From NCBI GenBank assembly GCA_024398665.1, contig JAKSIS010000011.1:1-63946 (forward strand): 63,946 nucleotides of DNA, given 5' to 3'. The DNA is from Bacteroidaceae bacterium (lineage in GTDB: Bacteria; Bacteroidota; Bacteroidia; Bacteroidales; Bacteroidaceae). The position numbers were made by a program, and so were the translations under genes. The notes below the pieces were generated by a model. The model ran no database searches. It saw only the letters and a program-made list of their open reading frames with translations, and had not been told where the DNA came from. Shown one piece after another: positions 52,601 to 60,324 of the stretch (position 1 is the first letter of the stretch; each line of letters begins with the position of its first letter).

Positions 52601-52958
52601 CTACGATATCGACCACGTCAATGTCATTGGTCATTTCCTTGAGCTTGATTTCGAAATATGTCTTGTTGAAAGGAATGTCAACCGTTTCGTAACCCACGTA
52701 GGTGACCTGCAGTCTGTCCTTCGGGTTGACAAGACGGAATGAGAACTGTCCTTCCATATCGGTTACGTCATGAGCCATGATACGGCCGGTGGCGTCAACC
52801 TCAACTACGTTTACCATCATCATCGGGCCCTCGCTGTCTTCAATGACACCACTGATGACATCGCCGGCTTTCTGAGCGAAAAGCAAACCAGGCAGGGAAG
52901 CCAGAGCAAGAACTGAGGCTCCTCTCATAAGTTTATTCATTATCTTTTCCATTGTCAT
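49638..52958 (-). CDS. SusC/RagA TonB-dependent transporter (pair 1)
   Basis: 1106-residue outer-membrane transporter. The signal peptide (core MRGASVLALASLPGLLFAQ, ending at about residue 29) is followed by a carboxypeptidase regulatory-like domain (VISGVIEDSEGPMMMVNVVEV) with the FSFRLVNPKDRLQVTYVGYE turn. A plug with WGARGSNGVMEIKTKRG near residue 252 carries the SusC signature. The barrel ends with SFTLGVSVSF. Possible starts are residue 1, 3 or 7. SusD lies 19 bp downstream and the 983-residue fasciclin gene 12 bp upstream. No STN domain is present. The two SusCs are only moderately similar by eye, so they may take different oligosaccharides. Confidence 0.95.
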   Translation of the reverse strand: MTMEKIMNKLMRGASVLALASLPGLLFAQKAGDVISGVIEDSEGPMMMVNVVEVDATGRIMAHDVTDMEGQFSFRLVNPKDRLQVTYVGYETVDIPFNKTYFEIKLKEMTNDIDVVDIVADRVVGGSGLQIPERENPSAIQTIDMKEFEGLGITTLDEAIQGRFSGLDIVFDSGNLGARSTMHLRGVATMTGDANPLIVVDGNIFEVEANLRNNFDYQNDSQNEEKVSELLNINPEDIQSISILKDAAATAIWGARGSNGVMEIKTKRGTRGKTRVSYSYRMNGTWQPLGYKLLNGDQYTMFMKESFFNPHLSDAASDIIELNYDPSFSEYEMYNDNTDWVAAVKQLGIQQSHNVSVSGGGEKANFRISAGFDNQTGSVIGQKMNRFTTRVAFDYFVSDRIKVTTNFAMTYSKNKQNSTAIGTAMKMMPNLAIYYEDENGNSTGEYYHMLASASSELPRNTNPLATADEKEQYSTSLSVQPDFSLVYNLLGLENNQTKLTYDARVNFSVQNSGNDGFNPVSLVTDGWSSSSANQATTSSSKSSQVGTNHTLTFQPHFNKPGHSFMSMVRFQLDTSNSKSQNATVNGLPSGTFKSTALDGNISSISTSANRNRSMNVTFSAHYSYQGKYSLDLTTRSDGSTRFGDAKRWGTFPALSGRWNVSDEKWFDALRDAGYITMMGIRASWGITGNTPGSDGLFYSRYTSGDAYLGTSTIYPANIRLSTMQWEETTSWNLGFNFSLFHDKLGADIDLYSRVTEKMLQSGYSIPTSSGFTSLDVVNDGSMKNAGWELQLNCNRIASGELFGKKWSINGNVSFADNTNVILEMNPTILDKMNSDFDYRNGSYLSYVALNNAFGSIYGFKYNGVYQYSDYSEEEIPGVSGPNAPVVKDENGAVILNQKGRAKPMMFAYGTTNEYEFVGGDAIYEDINHDGNINELDIVYLGSSLPKLNGGFGMRLQFGRLSWNNQFNFRWGNRIVNKSRMNAECMYNTDNTSAAINWRWRVEGDETIMPRALHNYGYNYLGSDRYVEDGSFVRWNHTALNYSLDQKYTKPLGLSGVSFNFNLSNVLRWTKYTGLDPEVSGGRGQVAADNSQTPRSKSFTLGVSVSF

Positions 52959-52970
52959 GTAATTTGCTGA

Positions 52971-55922
52971 TTAGAAAATGACTTCGCCGTTGCACAGCGG
53001 ACCGTCAATCTGATGGATCACCACATATGATGAAGTCTCAATCTGTGTAGCGCTGCTGGCGTTGGCATTGTTATACTCATACTCACGGCACATGATGTTA
53101 TACAACGGCAGTCCTGCAGCATTTGTTTTCTTCTGGACTGTTCTGGTGTGCCTGCGGTCCTTGTCAGTTACTATCACGTCGGTACCGCCCTTGATGGTCA
53201 GCTTTTCAAACTGCTGCTTTCCGTTCATGAAAGCGGTTTCGTAGTTGGCCTCACCTGCGGGGTTCTCACGCAGATCCACATTGAATTCTGCATTCACATA
53301 GACTGAATTATCCTGGATATGATACTTCACGAAGTCTGTGAGACGAAGCTTGAGGGCATCAGTGTAGGCTGTGCATGTGAAGTTCTCCCTCTTCACGATC
53401 TTGGTGGTATCATAGTCAGTGGGAAGTGCTGCACGATACTCGGTGTAAAGGTCATCCATCTTGGTTTCCCAGACTTCTTCAGAAAGTACATCGGCAAGTG
53501 AGTCATACTCATTTTCAAGAGCATCGATCATTTCAGGTGAATAGAGGACCTTTGCGTCGAGAAGAGCCTGAACTGACTCGTTGGTGGGAACGTACAGAGT
53601 GTAGTGGTAAGTGTTGAATGTTGAAACATTGAACTGGCTTCCTACAGCATGACCGTTTGAACGGTTTGTGAACAGACGGGCTGCGCTTGTACCGGATCCT
53701 TCCATCAGGTCAAAGAACAGACCGAAGTTGTCAATGTATGCTGAATCGGAAAGGATGTCATAAACAGACTTTCTTGATGTCTGAAGCGGCTTGTCAATGA
53801 CATATGTCCTACCGTTACCCTTTGTTGAACTGTTCTTTGAAAGGTCATGGCGGTTAAGGATCTTGACATCGTCAACAAGTCCGGGATACATGATGGGAGA
53901 CTCCAGCTGGTAGCCACCGGCAACCTTGCTTGAAGAAGGATCACTTATGTCACCGGAGAAGTCGAAGTAGATGGTACCGCGACCCTTTGTCTTGTAGTAC
54001 TTGTATGAAGGATTGGCTTCAACATCACCTATTATAATATGGTAGTCGAGCAGGTCCTCGAGACGGTCGCGGATCTGGTCTGAAGAAGCGCTGGTACCGG
54101 TACCTGTTGTGATTACCGTATTGGTTGAATCGTTGTAGTCGAAGATTCTGGCTTCAACGGCCTTTGATGAATTGTTGTAGTTGAACACAAGGGCCTTCAG
54201 ATGACCGGCGTTATCAGCTCTGTTGCCGAATGAAACGGGGTCAATATAGATCATTCTGCCTTCCAGCTTGGGATCATCGGAAGATGTTACGGCAGGAACG
54301 AAGAAGCTGTATGTTGCAACCATAGAATTAAGGTATGCGTCAAAGTCATATTCGTTGATGGCCCAGTCGATTATCTTCAGGCTCTCTGTAACGAGAACAG
54401 GATAAGATACCGAACGGTAAGCTGTAGGACTGAACACCTTTGTGGTGAAGTAGATGGCACCGTTGCAGCACATCTGAACGCTCTGTACGTCATCAGGCTG
54501 GATGCCCATCTTGTCATTTGCGTCATCAAGGACATTGTCGAACTTGCTGGGAACTGAACCGACCAGTGAATTGAGCATGTTCACGTTGACAAGCTTGCTG
54601 ATAACCTCATCGGGAACGCTGTCCATATCCTGAATGACTTCATCAATATTGACGGGATCCCTGTGAAGGGTGCTGTATCTTTCACGCAGGGCCTTGCCGC
54701 CGGTGTTAACCCACCAGTCCATGAGAACAGTGTCCAGAGGAACGAGTATTACACCCATGTTCTGCTGGAGAGCCACATCGGCAGTGGTGGTTGAAGATGT
54801 AGAAGAATAATAGGTGTTCCAACCCGGGTCAAACTTGAGAAGGTTGCCCTTTGCAACGTTTGCACGACCGGGGGTCTGTGAATTGGAAACGTTACCGGCA
54901 GTACGCTGTGAGAAGAAGCGCATCTGGAACAGGGTGTCCTGATCAAGGTCGAATCCGGGAATGTCAAGCAGCAGCTTGTGTTCCTGAACATTCTTGATGA
55001 AAGTGGCCCTGATGTCACCGTCCTGTACAGGATAAGGTGCGCAATAGCGGTTCAGGATAGAACTGAAGATTCTTGCATTCTCAGCTTCATTTATAAATTC
55101 AGCCATGTTGGGAAGAGAATAGATTACATCTTCCATTACATGCAGGAAGCCGTTGAAGCACTTCTTGTTCTGGATAAGGATCTTTACACCGTTCACGGTG
55201 GCGTCACCGGGCTGGTGTGAAGGCTTGCCGAACTTGGGACCCTGGTTGAAGAGGAAATCATAGTCTTCATCAGTGATCTTCTTTGCGGTGAGGAACTTGT
55301 TGACGAAGAATACGATAGGCCTCTTGGTAGCGTCCTGGAAAATTGGAATTGACTTGCCCGAGTTCTTGTAGAACTTCCACTGCTTGGTTTCAGGCATGTC
55401 TGACGGATTGAGAACTGTCAGAGAGTCATAGATTGAAGCTGATGAGATTCTTCTCATGCAGTCACCCAGAACAGGGCCCTCGCTGCTTGACAGCATGGCA
55501 ACCTGATAAACGTTGTTGAGCATTGAACCGTTGAGGATCATCTTCTTCTGAGCAAGAGACAGGTCATCATAGGTTACGGTACCGCCGTTGCCTGCGTTCT
55601 TGAACACTCCGCTGTTGAGGAATCTTTCAAATGCCTCATCGTCAGCAACGAACAGCGTCTTACTACCGGTCTTGGCAAGCACATTCTTGTAGTCAAGATC
55701 ATCGATTAGTCTCACATAGTTGTCAAAATGGTAAGTCTTACCATTCTCATCCGTGATACCCTCCTGAAGGGTCTCATAGATACTGGAACCGAGCCACTCC
55801 GGGAACCTGGTGTCAAGGTCGTAATCCGGTGTACATGAAGAAACACCGAATGCGGCCAAGGCTGAAAGGCATACCAGTCCGCAAATGTGGGAACGGTTCT
55901 TTCGTGAATTGATTTGTTTCAT
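52971..55922 (-). CDS. Large multi-fasciclin lipoprotein (983 aa)
   Basis: Envelope lipoprotein whose Cys is near residue 30 (VSSCTPDYDLDTRF, acidic residues following). FAS1-type segments recur: TLFVADDEAFERFL near 88, CFNGFLHVMEDVIYSL near 260, YTLYVPTNESVQALLDA near 790, and ISKLVNVNMLNSLVG near 440, which suggest three or four FAS1 units. The total length is well above a single- or double-FAS1 protein. It is the second gene of the locus (29 bp after GH43 and 12 bp before SusC) and precedes pair 1 as a SusE/F-like element would follow it. A role in substrate capture or in holding the complex together is inference. Confidence 0.78.
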   Translation of the reverse strand: MKQINSRKNRSHICGLVCLSALAAFGVSSCTPDYDLDTRFPEWLGSSIYETLQEGITDENGKTYHFDNYVRLIDDLDYKNVLAKTGSKTLFVADDEAFERFLNSGVFKNAGNGGTVTYDDLSLAQKKMILNGSMLNNVYQVAMLSSSEGPVLGDCMRRISSASIYDSLTVLNPSDMPETKQWKFYKNSGKSIPIFQDATKRPIVFFVNKFLTAKKITDEDYDFLFNQGPKFGKPSHQPGDATVNGVKILIQNKKCFNGFLHVMEDVIYSLPNMAEFINEAENARIFSSILNRYCAPYPVQDGDIRATFIKNVQEHKLLLDIPGFDLDQDTLFQMRFFSQRTAGNVSNSQTPGRANVAKGNLLKFDPGWNTYYSSTSSTTTADVALQQNMGVILVPLDTVLMDWWVNTGGKALRERYSTLHRDPVNIDEVIQDMDSVPDEVISKLVNVNMLNSLVGSVPSKFDNVLDDANDKMGIQPDDVQSVQMCCNGAIYFTTKVFSPTAYRSVSYPVLVTESLKIIDWAINEYDFDAYLNSMVATYSFFVPAVTSSDDPKLEGRMIYIDPVSFGNRADNAGHLKALVFNYNNSSKAVEARIFDYNDSTNTVITTGTGTSASSDQIRDRLEDLLDYHIIIGDVEANPSYKYYKTKGRGTIYFDFSGDISDPSSSKVAGGYQLESPIMYPGLVDDVKILNRHDLSKNSSTKGNGRTYVIDKPLQTSRKSVYDILSDSAYIDNFGLFFDLMEGSGTSAARLFTNRSNGHAVGSQFNVSTFNTYHYTLYVPTNESVQALLDAKVLYSPEMIDALENEYDSLADVLSEEVWETKMDDLYTEYRAALPTDYDTTKIVKRENFTCTAYTDALKLRLTDFVKYHIQDNSVYVNAEFNVDLRENPAGEANYETAFMNGKQQFEKLTIKGGTDVIVTDKDRRHTRTVQKKTNAAGLPLYNIMCREYEYNNANASSATQIETSSYVVIHQIDGPLCNGEVIF

Positions 55923-55951
55923 TTAGTTGGTTATTTGTTGTTGATTTCTGA

Positions 55952-56962
55952 TCATTTTGAAGCATTCTCCTGGTCCAGACCTTCAATGGTCTTTATATGG
56001 CCTTCTGCATCATACTCAAGTTCACATACCTTGAGGCTGCGGAGCCATGACTTGCCGCCTGAAGGCACGCTGTCATGATGGAAGAGATACCACTTGCCTT
56101 TGTATTCGACAATTGAATGATGTGTTGTCCAGCCTACCACCGGAGTAAGGATTACGCCCTGATAGGTGAACGGGCCGTAAGGATTGTCACCTATTGCATA
56201 GCACAGCAGGTGAGTGTCACCGGTGGAATATGAGAAATAGTATTTTCCGTTGTATTTGTGAACCCATGTTGCTTCGAAGAAACGGTGCGGGTCATCGGCT
56301 GTAAGGGGCTTGCCCTGAGCGTCAACCACAACTACCGGCTTGGGTTCTTCAGCATACTGGAGCATGTCACCTGAAAGGCGCACGACACGGCTGGGCAGAG
56401 CCGGCTGCTTTCCGCTTGGGAGAAGCTTGCTGTCCGGTGTGTTGTTGACTGCCGGATCCTCAATGCCGATGTTGTCGCGGTAGCACTGGAGCTGACCACC
56501 CCAAAGACCGCCGAAATACATGTAATAGCTGCCGTCCTCATCCTTGAGAACAGCCATGTCAATGCTGTAGCTGCCATGGATAGGTTCCGGTTCCGGAATG
56601 AAAGGACCTGCAGGATTGTCAGCGATTGCAACGCCCTGACGGAATACGTCATTCTTGTCCTTCATGGGGAAGTACATGTAATACTTGCCGTCCTTTTCTG
56701 CGACGTCACAGTCCCAGAGCTGGCGTCCTGCCCAAGGAATGTCTTCAAGGCCGAGAACCTTGCCGTGGTCGATGACTTCTCCGTTCATGACGTCATCGGT
56801 GGACAGAACGTGATAGTCCTTCATCACATACTGGTCGCCATTGTCGTTTTCGACGTTTTCGCATTCCCAATCATGCGAAGGGTAGATGTAAACCCTGCCG
56901 TTGAACACATGGACAGAAGGATCTGCCATGTAATCTTTGGGGAACAAATAGCGTTTCTTCAT
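55952..56962 (-). CDS. Cytoplasmic-type GH43 (beta-xylosidase-like)
   Basis: 336 residues with no signal peptide, so probably cytoplasmic (or periplasmic only by another route). The catalytic Asp base is in YMADPSVHVFNG (residue about 13), a second Asp in SIDMAVLKDEDG near residue 134 and the general acid Glu in RFFEATWVHKYNGKYY near residue 230. A His in VVGWTTHHSIVEY near residue 285 is the usual propeller-centre residue. The layout fits GH43_1-type xylosidases that finish imported xylo-oligosaccharides. It is the first gene of the locus, 57 nt from the candidate promoter box. Confidence 0.92.
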   Translation of the reverse strand: MKKRYLFPKDYMADPSVHVFNGRVYIYPSHDWECENVENDNGDQYVMKDYHVLSTDDVMNGEVIDHGKVLGLEDIPWAGRQLWDCDVAEKDGKYYMYFPMKDKNDVFRQGVAIADNPAGPFIPEPEPIHGSYSIDMAVLKDEDGSYYMYFGGLWGGQLQCYRDNIGIEDPAVNNTPDSKLLPSGKQPALPSRVVRLSGDMLQYAEEPKPVVVVDAQGKPLTADDPHRFFEATWVHKYNGKYYFSYSTGDTHLLCYAIGDNPYGPFTYQGVILTPVVGWTTHHSIVEYKGKWYLFHHDSVPSGGKSWLRSLKVCELEYDAEGHIKTIEGLDQENASK

Positions 56963-57018
56963 AACTTAACTGGTTGTTATTATTAGTAATTATTAATTAT
57001 ATGCTTACGTAAAGCGGT

Positions 57019-57049
57019 CAAAGTTAACCATTTTTTTTTGAAAATTGAA
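57019..57049 (-). promoter_or_regulatory. Candidate promoter of the locus (P2)
   Basis: Minus-strand -7 box TAACTTTG at 57019-57026 matches TAnnTTTG. Nineteen bases upstream is TTTC (57046-57049), one mismatch from the TTTG -33 box. The 5' leader to the GH43 ATG would be about 50 nt. Confidence 0.5.
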
Positions 57050-57093
57050 AAAACACAAAAAAAATTGGAAAAAAATATCACATAAGCTGACAG

Positions 57094-57124
57094 AAAAAAA
57101 GAAGGAGCCGCATACAGCAGCTCC
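57094..57124 (-). terminator. Terminator upstream of the locus
   Basis: Minus-strand hairpin GGAGCTGC/GCGGCTCC (57104-57124, one G-U pair) followed by seven T (A at 57094-57100). It would end transcripts from P1, from tRNA-Gln or from tyrS before they reach the locus. Confidence 0.85.
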
Positions 57125-57212
57125 AACTTGTCAGGTTCTCCCTAAATCTTCACAGACCAGAAGAAACTTTCACGAAAGTCAATTACTAACCAAATATGTG
57201 CATGAAAACTTA
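57094..57212 (-). ncRNA. Candidate small RNA or leader, about 119 nt
   Basis: Between the P1 promoter and the terminator lies a transcript of about 119 nt with a short hairpin (ACTTT, loop CGTG, AAAGT; 57166-57179) and the terminator stem. No reading frame of note begins in it. It does not match SRP, tmRNA or 6S patterns that I know. It could be a trans-acting RNA or an attenuator leader for the downstream locus. Confidence 0.4.
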
Positions 57213-57217
57213 CGGCG

Positions 57218-57250
57218 CAAAGGTAAGCCATGTTCAAGCCGGCAGACAAA
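57218..57250 (-). promoter_or_regulatory. Strong Bacteroidetes-type promoter (P1)
   Basis: Minus-strand TTTG at 57247-57250, 21-bp spacer, then TACCTTTG at 57218-57225. Both boxes match the consensus exactly, the only such complete pair I found in the window. Expected start is near 57212. Confidence 0.6.
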
Positions 57251-57266
57251 TAATCGCGTTGCATAG

Positions 57267-57347
57267 ATTTTAGAATTTGTTCCGGGCGGCGTTCCATGAG
57301 GGTGTAAAATTTTAAAATTTGTGCCAGGTATTTTAAAATTTGTGCCA
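57267..57347. repeat. Phased direct repeats upstream of P1
   Basis: ATTTTAAAATTTGTGCCA occurs exactly at 57309-57326 and 57330-57347, and a variant ATTTTAGAATTTGTTCC is at 57267-57283. Spacing is 21 and 42 bp, two and four helical turns, on one face of the DNA and centred about 60-130 bp upstream of the expected start. The pattern fits activator binding. The same spacing also makes a heptad (AQILKYL, AQILKFY, EQILKSM) in an overlapping minus-strand frame, so a coding origin cannot be fully excluded. Confidence 0.6.
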
Positions 57348-57458
57348 TAAAACCGCGCCACAGATATGCATAGAGGCATTTTCCGTTTTTATTACATTTT
57401 CGCATAAATACGGCATAAAAACAGGAAAGACAGAACCATGTCTGCCTTTCCTGACGTG

Positions 57459-57529
57459 CTGTCGTACCCGGATTCGAACCAGGACAAAGACGACCAAAAT
57501 GTCTTGTGCTGCCATTACACCATACGACA
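57459..57529 (-). tRNA. tRNA-Gln (anticodon TTG)
   Basis: Minus-strand cloverleaf: acceptor TGTCGTA pairs with TACGACA over 7 bp; the D arm GTG/CAC encloses TAATGGCAG; the anticodon arm AGACA-TTTTGGT-CGTCT carries TTG; the T arm CCTGG-TTCGAAT-CCGGG follows a 4-nt variable loop; discriminator G. The CCA end is not encoded. Position 31-39 is an A-C mismatch. It follows tyrS by 61 bp on the same strand. Confidence 0.93.
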
Positions 57530-57590
57530 ATCACCACTTCGCCCGTCGGGGCGCGCCCCCGGAAGGGGACTTGCAAATATACTCAAAAAA

Positions 57591-58889
57591 TTACTCCGCT
57601 ATCAGCAGGTAATAGTTCTTCTTTCCTCTCTGGAGGACAATATAGCGGTCATCAACCAAATCGGCCTTTGTCATTATACGCGAATGGTCGTATGTCTTTT
57701 CCTTGTTGATGGAAACTCCGCCGCCCTGCATCATCTTACGGGCCTCACTCTTGGAGAAGAATACCGGACAGATGTCGGTCAGGAAATCGGATGCCTTCAC
57801 TTCACCTTCAAGAACTGAACGCTGGAACCGGAACTGGGGAACGCCTTCAAAAACAGAAAGCAGCAGCGATTCGTCAATGCCCTTCAGGTCTTCTGATGAG
57901 GCGCTGTTACCGAAAAGGATCTCAGATGCGCTGGCTGCAGCCTCATAATCGGCCTCGCTGTGGACCATGCATGTGACATCCTTGGCAAGACGCTTCTGGA
58001 GCAGGCGCAGATGGGGAGCGGCGTCATGTTCGGCAGTCAGAGATTCACATTCCTCCTTGCCTATGTTCGTGAATATCCTGATATAGCGCTTTGCGTCCTC
58101 GTCCGACACATTGAGCCAGAACTGGTAGAACTTGTACGGTGATGTGTATTCCGGATTCAGCCAGATGTTTCCGCCTTCAGTCTTGCCGAACTTGGTTCCG
58201 TCCGACTTTGTGATGAGAGGACAGGTAAGAGCGTAGCATTCCGTACCGTTGATGCGGCGTATCAGTTCGGAACCGGTGGTTATGTTGCCCCACTGGTCCG
58301 CACCGCCCATCTGGAGCTTGCAGTTCTTGTGTTCGTTAAGATACAGGAAATCATAGCCCTGAAGCAGCTGGTATGTGAATTCAGTGAATGAAAGTCCGTC
58401 ACGGGCCTCACCGTTCAGGCGCTTCTTTACTGAATCCTTGGCCATCATGTAATTGACTGTGATGTGCTTGCCTATGTCACGGCTGAAATCCAGGAAAGAG
58501 ATGTCCTTCATCCAGTCATAATTGTTGACAAGTTCCGCACGGTTCGGTGCGTCGCTGTCAAAATCCAGAAACTTGGAAAGCTGCTTGCGTATGCATTCCA
58601 CGTTGTGTTTCAGAGTCTCTTCATTCAGCAGATTGCGCTCCTGCGACTTTCCGCTGGGATCACCTATCATACCCGTAGCGCCGCCAATCAATGCCAGGGG
58701 CTTGTGGCCGCAGCGCTGGAAATGACGGAGAATCATGATGCTGCACAAGTGTCCTATGTGCAGTGAATCAGCGGTCGGATCAAAACCGACATAAGCGGTA
58801 ACCTGTTCCTTCGACAGGAGTTCGTCTGTACCAGGCATCATCTGATGTATCATGCCCCTCCAGGTGAGTTCTTCTACGAAATTTGTCAT
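57591..58889 (-). CDS. tyrS: Tyrosyl-tRNA synthetase
   Basis: Class I synthetase charging tRNA-Tyr. I begin at 58889, which gives 432 residues and starts just before the conserved N-terminal helix ([13 protein letters not shown]); the longer frame begins upstream of the -7 box at 58930. The HIGH motif is HIGH in [14 protein letters not shown] near residue 45 and the KMSKS equivalent is KFGKT near residue 230, normal for bacterial TyrRS. A C-terminal S4-like RNA-binding domain ([15 protein letters not shown] onwards) is present. It is the last protein gene of the rnpA-yidD-tatD-tyrS string. Confidence 0.97.
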   Translation of the reverse strand: MTNFVEELTWRGMIHQMMPGTDELLSKEQVTAYVGFDPTADSLHIGHLCSIMILRHFQRCGHKPLALIGGATGMIGDPSGKSQERNLLNEETLKHNVECIRKQLSKFLDFDSDAPNRAELVNNYDWMKDISFLDFSRDIGKHITVNYMMAKDSVKKRLNGEARDGLSFTEFTYQLLQGYDFLYLNEHKNCKLQMGGADQWGNITTGSELIRRINGTECYALTCPLITKSDGTKFGKTEGGNIWLNPEYTSPYKFYQFWLNVSDEDAKRYIRIFTNIGKEECESLTAEHDAAPHLRLLQKRLAKDVTCMVHSEADYEAAASASEILFGNSASSEDLKGIDESLLLSVFEGVPQFRFQRSVLEGEVKASDFLTDICPVFFSKSEARKMMQGGGVSINKEKTYDHSRIMTKADLVDDRYIVLQRGKKNYYLLIAE

Positions 58890-58929
58890 AATATTCTTGT
58901 TTGTTTTCCTATTTGCGTTTTCAGGTGCG

Positions 58930-58937
58930 CAAAAGTA
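58930..58937 (-). promoter_or_regulatory. Candidate -7 box for tyrS
   Basis: Minus-strand TACTTTTG (TAnnTTTG match), 41 bases before the chosen ATG. TTTG lies 15 bp upstream of it (58953-58956), shorter than the usual spacing. Confidence 0.35.
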
Positions 58938-58944
58938 CAAATCT

Positions 58945-59595
58945 TTAACTTACAAAGCAAGAGTGGCCCAAAAAGTCTGATGCATTGCGTGAAGCATCCA
59001 GCCGGACAGCATCGGGGCTGACATTCCTGACAGCAGCTGCCATTTCCACAACGCGTTCTATAGCGCACTGCCCGTCAGTTTCCAGAAAAAGGCGTTCAGG
59101 TGGCATGAAACGCATTGTCTCGGGACGTGACTTAAGTCCCAGCGACAGTTCAAAACCGAGAGCCGTAAGCTGCTGCGCCTGCTGCCACCCGCCCCTGAAT
59201 CCGTGAATAAGCCAGCGCTGGGCAGGTTTGAGGCGCTTTTTCAGTGCGATAATCTGATCGAAACACCTTACCACATGAAGAACCACAGGCTTTTCAAAAG
59301 TTTCAGAAAATCCGATCTGGCGAATCAGCACATCGGTCTGGATTTCCAGCGACGGGCCCTTCAGAGCGTCAAGCCCGCATTCACCCACAGCTGCGATGGA
59401 CGGGTCATGCAGCATCCCATAAAGCAGGTCAAGACGACCTGGAGTATTTTCATCGGCTGTCCACGGGTGTATCCCGGCGCTGAAAAGGTGTCCGGCAACA
59501 ATACCGTCAGGATTACAGTCCAGAGCCACCAGGGCCAGTCCCGGCTGATCAGGCAGAACATGAGTATGTATGTCAAGCACTTTCATGGCAGTCAT
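58945..59595 (-). CDS. TatD-family metal-dependent hydrolase
   Basis: 216 residues, shorter than typical TatD (about 260). The metal-site pattern is intact: DIHTH at residues 8-12, GECGLD near 91, His in VVLHVVRC near 127, His in LIHGFRGG near 149 and Asp in LETDGQ near 190. Family members are 3'-5' exonucleases or D-aminoacyl-tRNA-type hydrolases; this short version is common in Bacteroidetes next to tyrS. The ATG at 59595 overlaps the yidD stop by 4 bp; a second ATG at 59586 is possible. Confidence 0.85.
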   Translation of the reverse strand: MTAMKVLDIHTHVLPDQPGLALVALDCNPDGIVAGHLFSAGIHPWTADENTPGRLDLLYGMLHDPSIAAVGECGLDALKGPSLEIQTDVLIRQIGFSETFEKPVVLHVVRCFDQIIALKKRLKPAQRWLIHGFRGGWQQAQQLTALGFELSLGLKSRPETMRFMPPERLFLETDGQCAIERVVEMAAAVRNVSPDAVRLDASRNASDFLGHSCFVS

Positions 59596-59885
59596 GGAAC
59601 CGGATCATAGCCCGAGCCCCCTCCCGGACGGCATCGCAGTATGCGGCGTACGGCAAGCCACGAACCTTTCAGAGGGCCGTGTTTCTTCAATGCTTCAATG
59701 GCGTATTCCGAACAGGTGGGTGTAAAACGGCACGACGGAGGAGTGAGCGGTGATATGCACTTGCGGTAGAAGCGGATTGGTAGAATGAGCAGCTGGCTTG
59801 CAAGAGTTGAAAGCCAGCGTAGAATTTTCCTTACAGCTCCGGGATTGCCATCCATAGCGGAATCATTGGTTTCCATTATCTTCAA
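59592..59885 (-). CDS. yidD: Membrane protein insertion efficiency factor YidD
   Basis: 97-residue small protein that helps YidC-dependent insertion at the inner membrane. The family core is [19 protein letters not shown] near residue 52, with three Cys, and [10 protein letters not shown] precedes it. The N-terminal amphipathic helix is present. The frame overlaps the rnpA end by 23 bp from M1 (or 14 bp from M4 at 59876). The rnpA-yidD order matches other bacteria. Confidence 0.95.
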   Translation of the reverse strand: MKIMETNDSAMDGNPGAVRKILRWLSTLASQLLILPIRFYRKCISPLTPPSCRFTPTCSEYAIEALKKHGPLKGSWLAVRRILRCRPGGGSGYDPVP

Positions 59886-60258
59886 GACGTTTCAGGAGCC
59901 GGTTTGCAGCCTGTTCAAGTCTGGGAACAAGTTCATCGGACGGCATCAGCCTGTCACCTGTATACACGAATGCAAGAAGCAGCCCGCCGCCGCGCATGGA
60001 CACCGCCTGTTTCAGAGCAGAGCAGCCCGTACGGTAGAATTCCCTTATCTGGCGCTTTGCCCTGTTACGGTCAACGGCATGTTTGAAATGGCGTTTGGAA
60101 ACGCTTACAAGAACCCTGATGCCCTGCAGTTCAGACCCGGGCATTTCAAGCCACACAAGCCTGACAGGGAAACTGCCAATAGAGCGGTTTCCCTCTGTAA
60201 ACAGCCTGTCTATCAGCTTGCTGCTGCACAGGCGCTCAGACTTGGTGAATCTCTGCAT
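59863..60258 (-). CDS. rnpA: Ribonuclease P protein component
   Basis: 131-residue basic subunit that with the catalytic RNA removes tRNA 5' leaders. The family signature [13 protein letters not shown] is near residue 74 (RNR motif) and a central aromatic cleft FTKSERL begins at residue 4. The ATG at 60258 is 67 bp from the hemD stop with a terminator between them, so it is likely expressed from its own promoter, not identified here. It leads into yidD. Confidence 0.95.
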   Translation of the reverse strand: MQRFTKSERLCSSKLIDRLFTEGNRSIGSFPVRLVWLEMPGSELQGIRVLVSVSKRHFKHAVDRNRAKRQIREFYRTGCSALKQAVSMRGGGLLLAFVYTGDRLMPSDELVPRLEQAANRLLKRLEDNGNQ

Positions 60259-60274
60259 ATTATGATATCCGGAT

Positions 60275-60307
60275 AAAAAAAGGGCCCCTTTCTGCTTGAG
60301 GGACCCT
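60275..60307 (-). terminator. Terminator after hemD
   Basis: Minus-strand stem AGGGTCCCT/AGGGGCCCT (60299-60307 with 60281-60289, one G-U), loop of 9 nt and a run of T (A at 60275-60280). Confidence 0.88.
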
Positions 60308-60324
60308 CCAGTAGAGTCTTGCCG

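Larger units (their letters stand above)
56963..57458. other. Control region upstream of the polysaccharide locus
   Basis: 496 bp between the first locus gene and tRNA-Gln. It holds two minus-strand promoter candidates (57218-57250 and 57019-57049), a terminator (57094-57124), three 21-bp-phased AT-rich repeats (57267-57347) and a poly-A/T tract. A 144-codon minus-strand frame covers part of it and the tRNA; I treat it as non-coding. Confidence 0.6.

Noticed and set aside
57548-57559. Perfect GGGGCGCGCCCC palindrome between tyrS and tRNA-Gln as a terminator
   Set aside because: No T tract and no room for a normal loop; it may only be a GC-rich processing spot.
57142-57576. A 144-codon minus-strand frame over tRNA-Gln and the upstream region
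   Set aside because: It overlaps the tRNA and the promoter. The heptad-like part comes from the 21-bp repeats. A short peptide from the internal ATG (57346) is not excluded, but I cannot support it.
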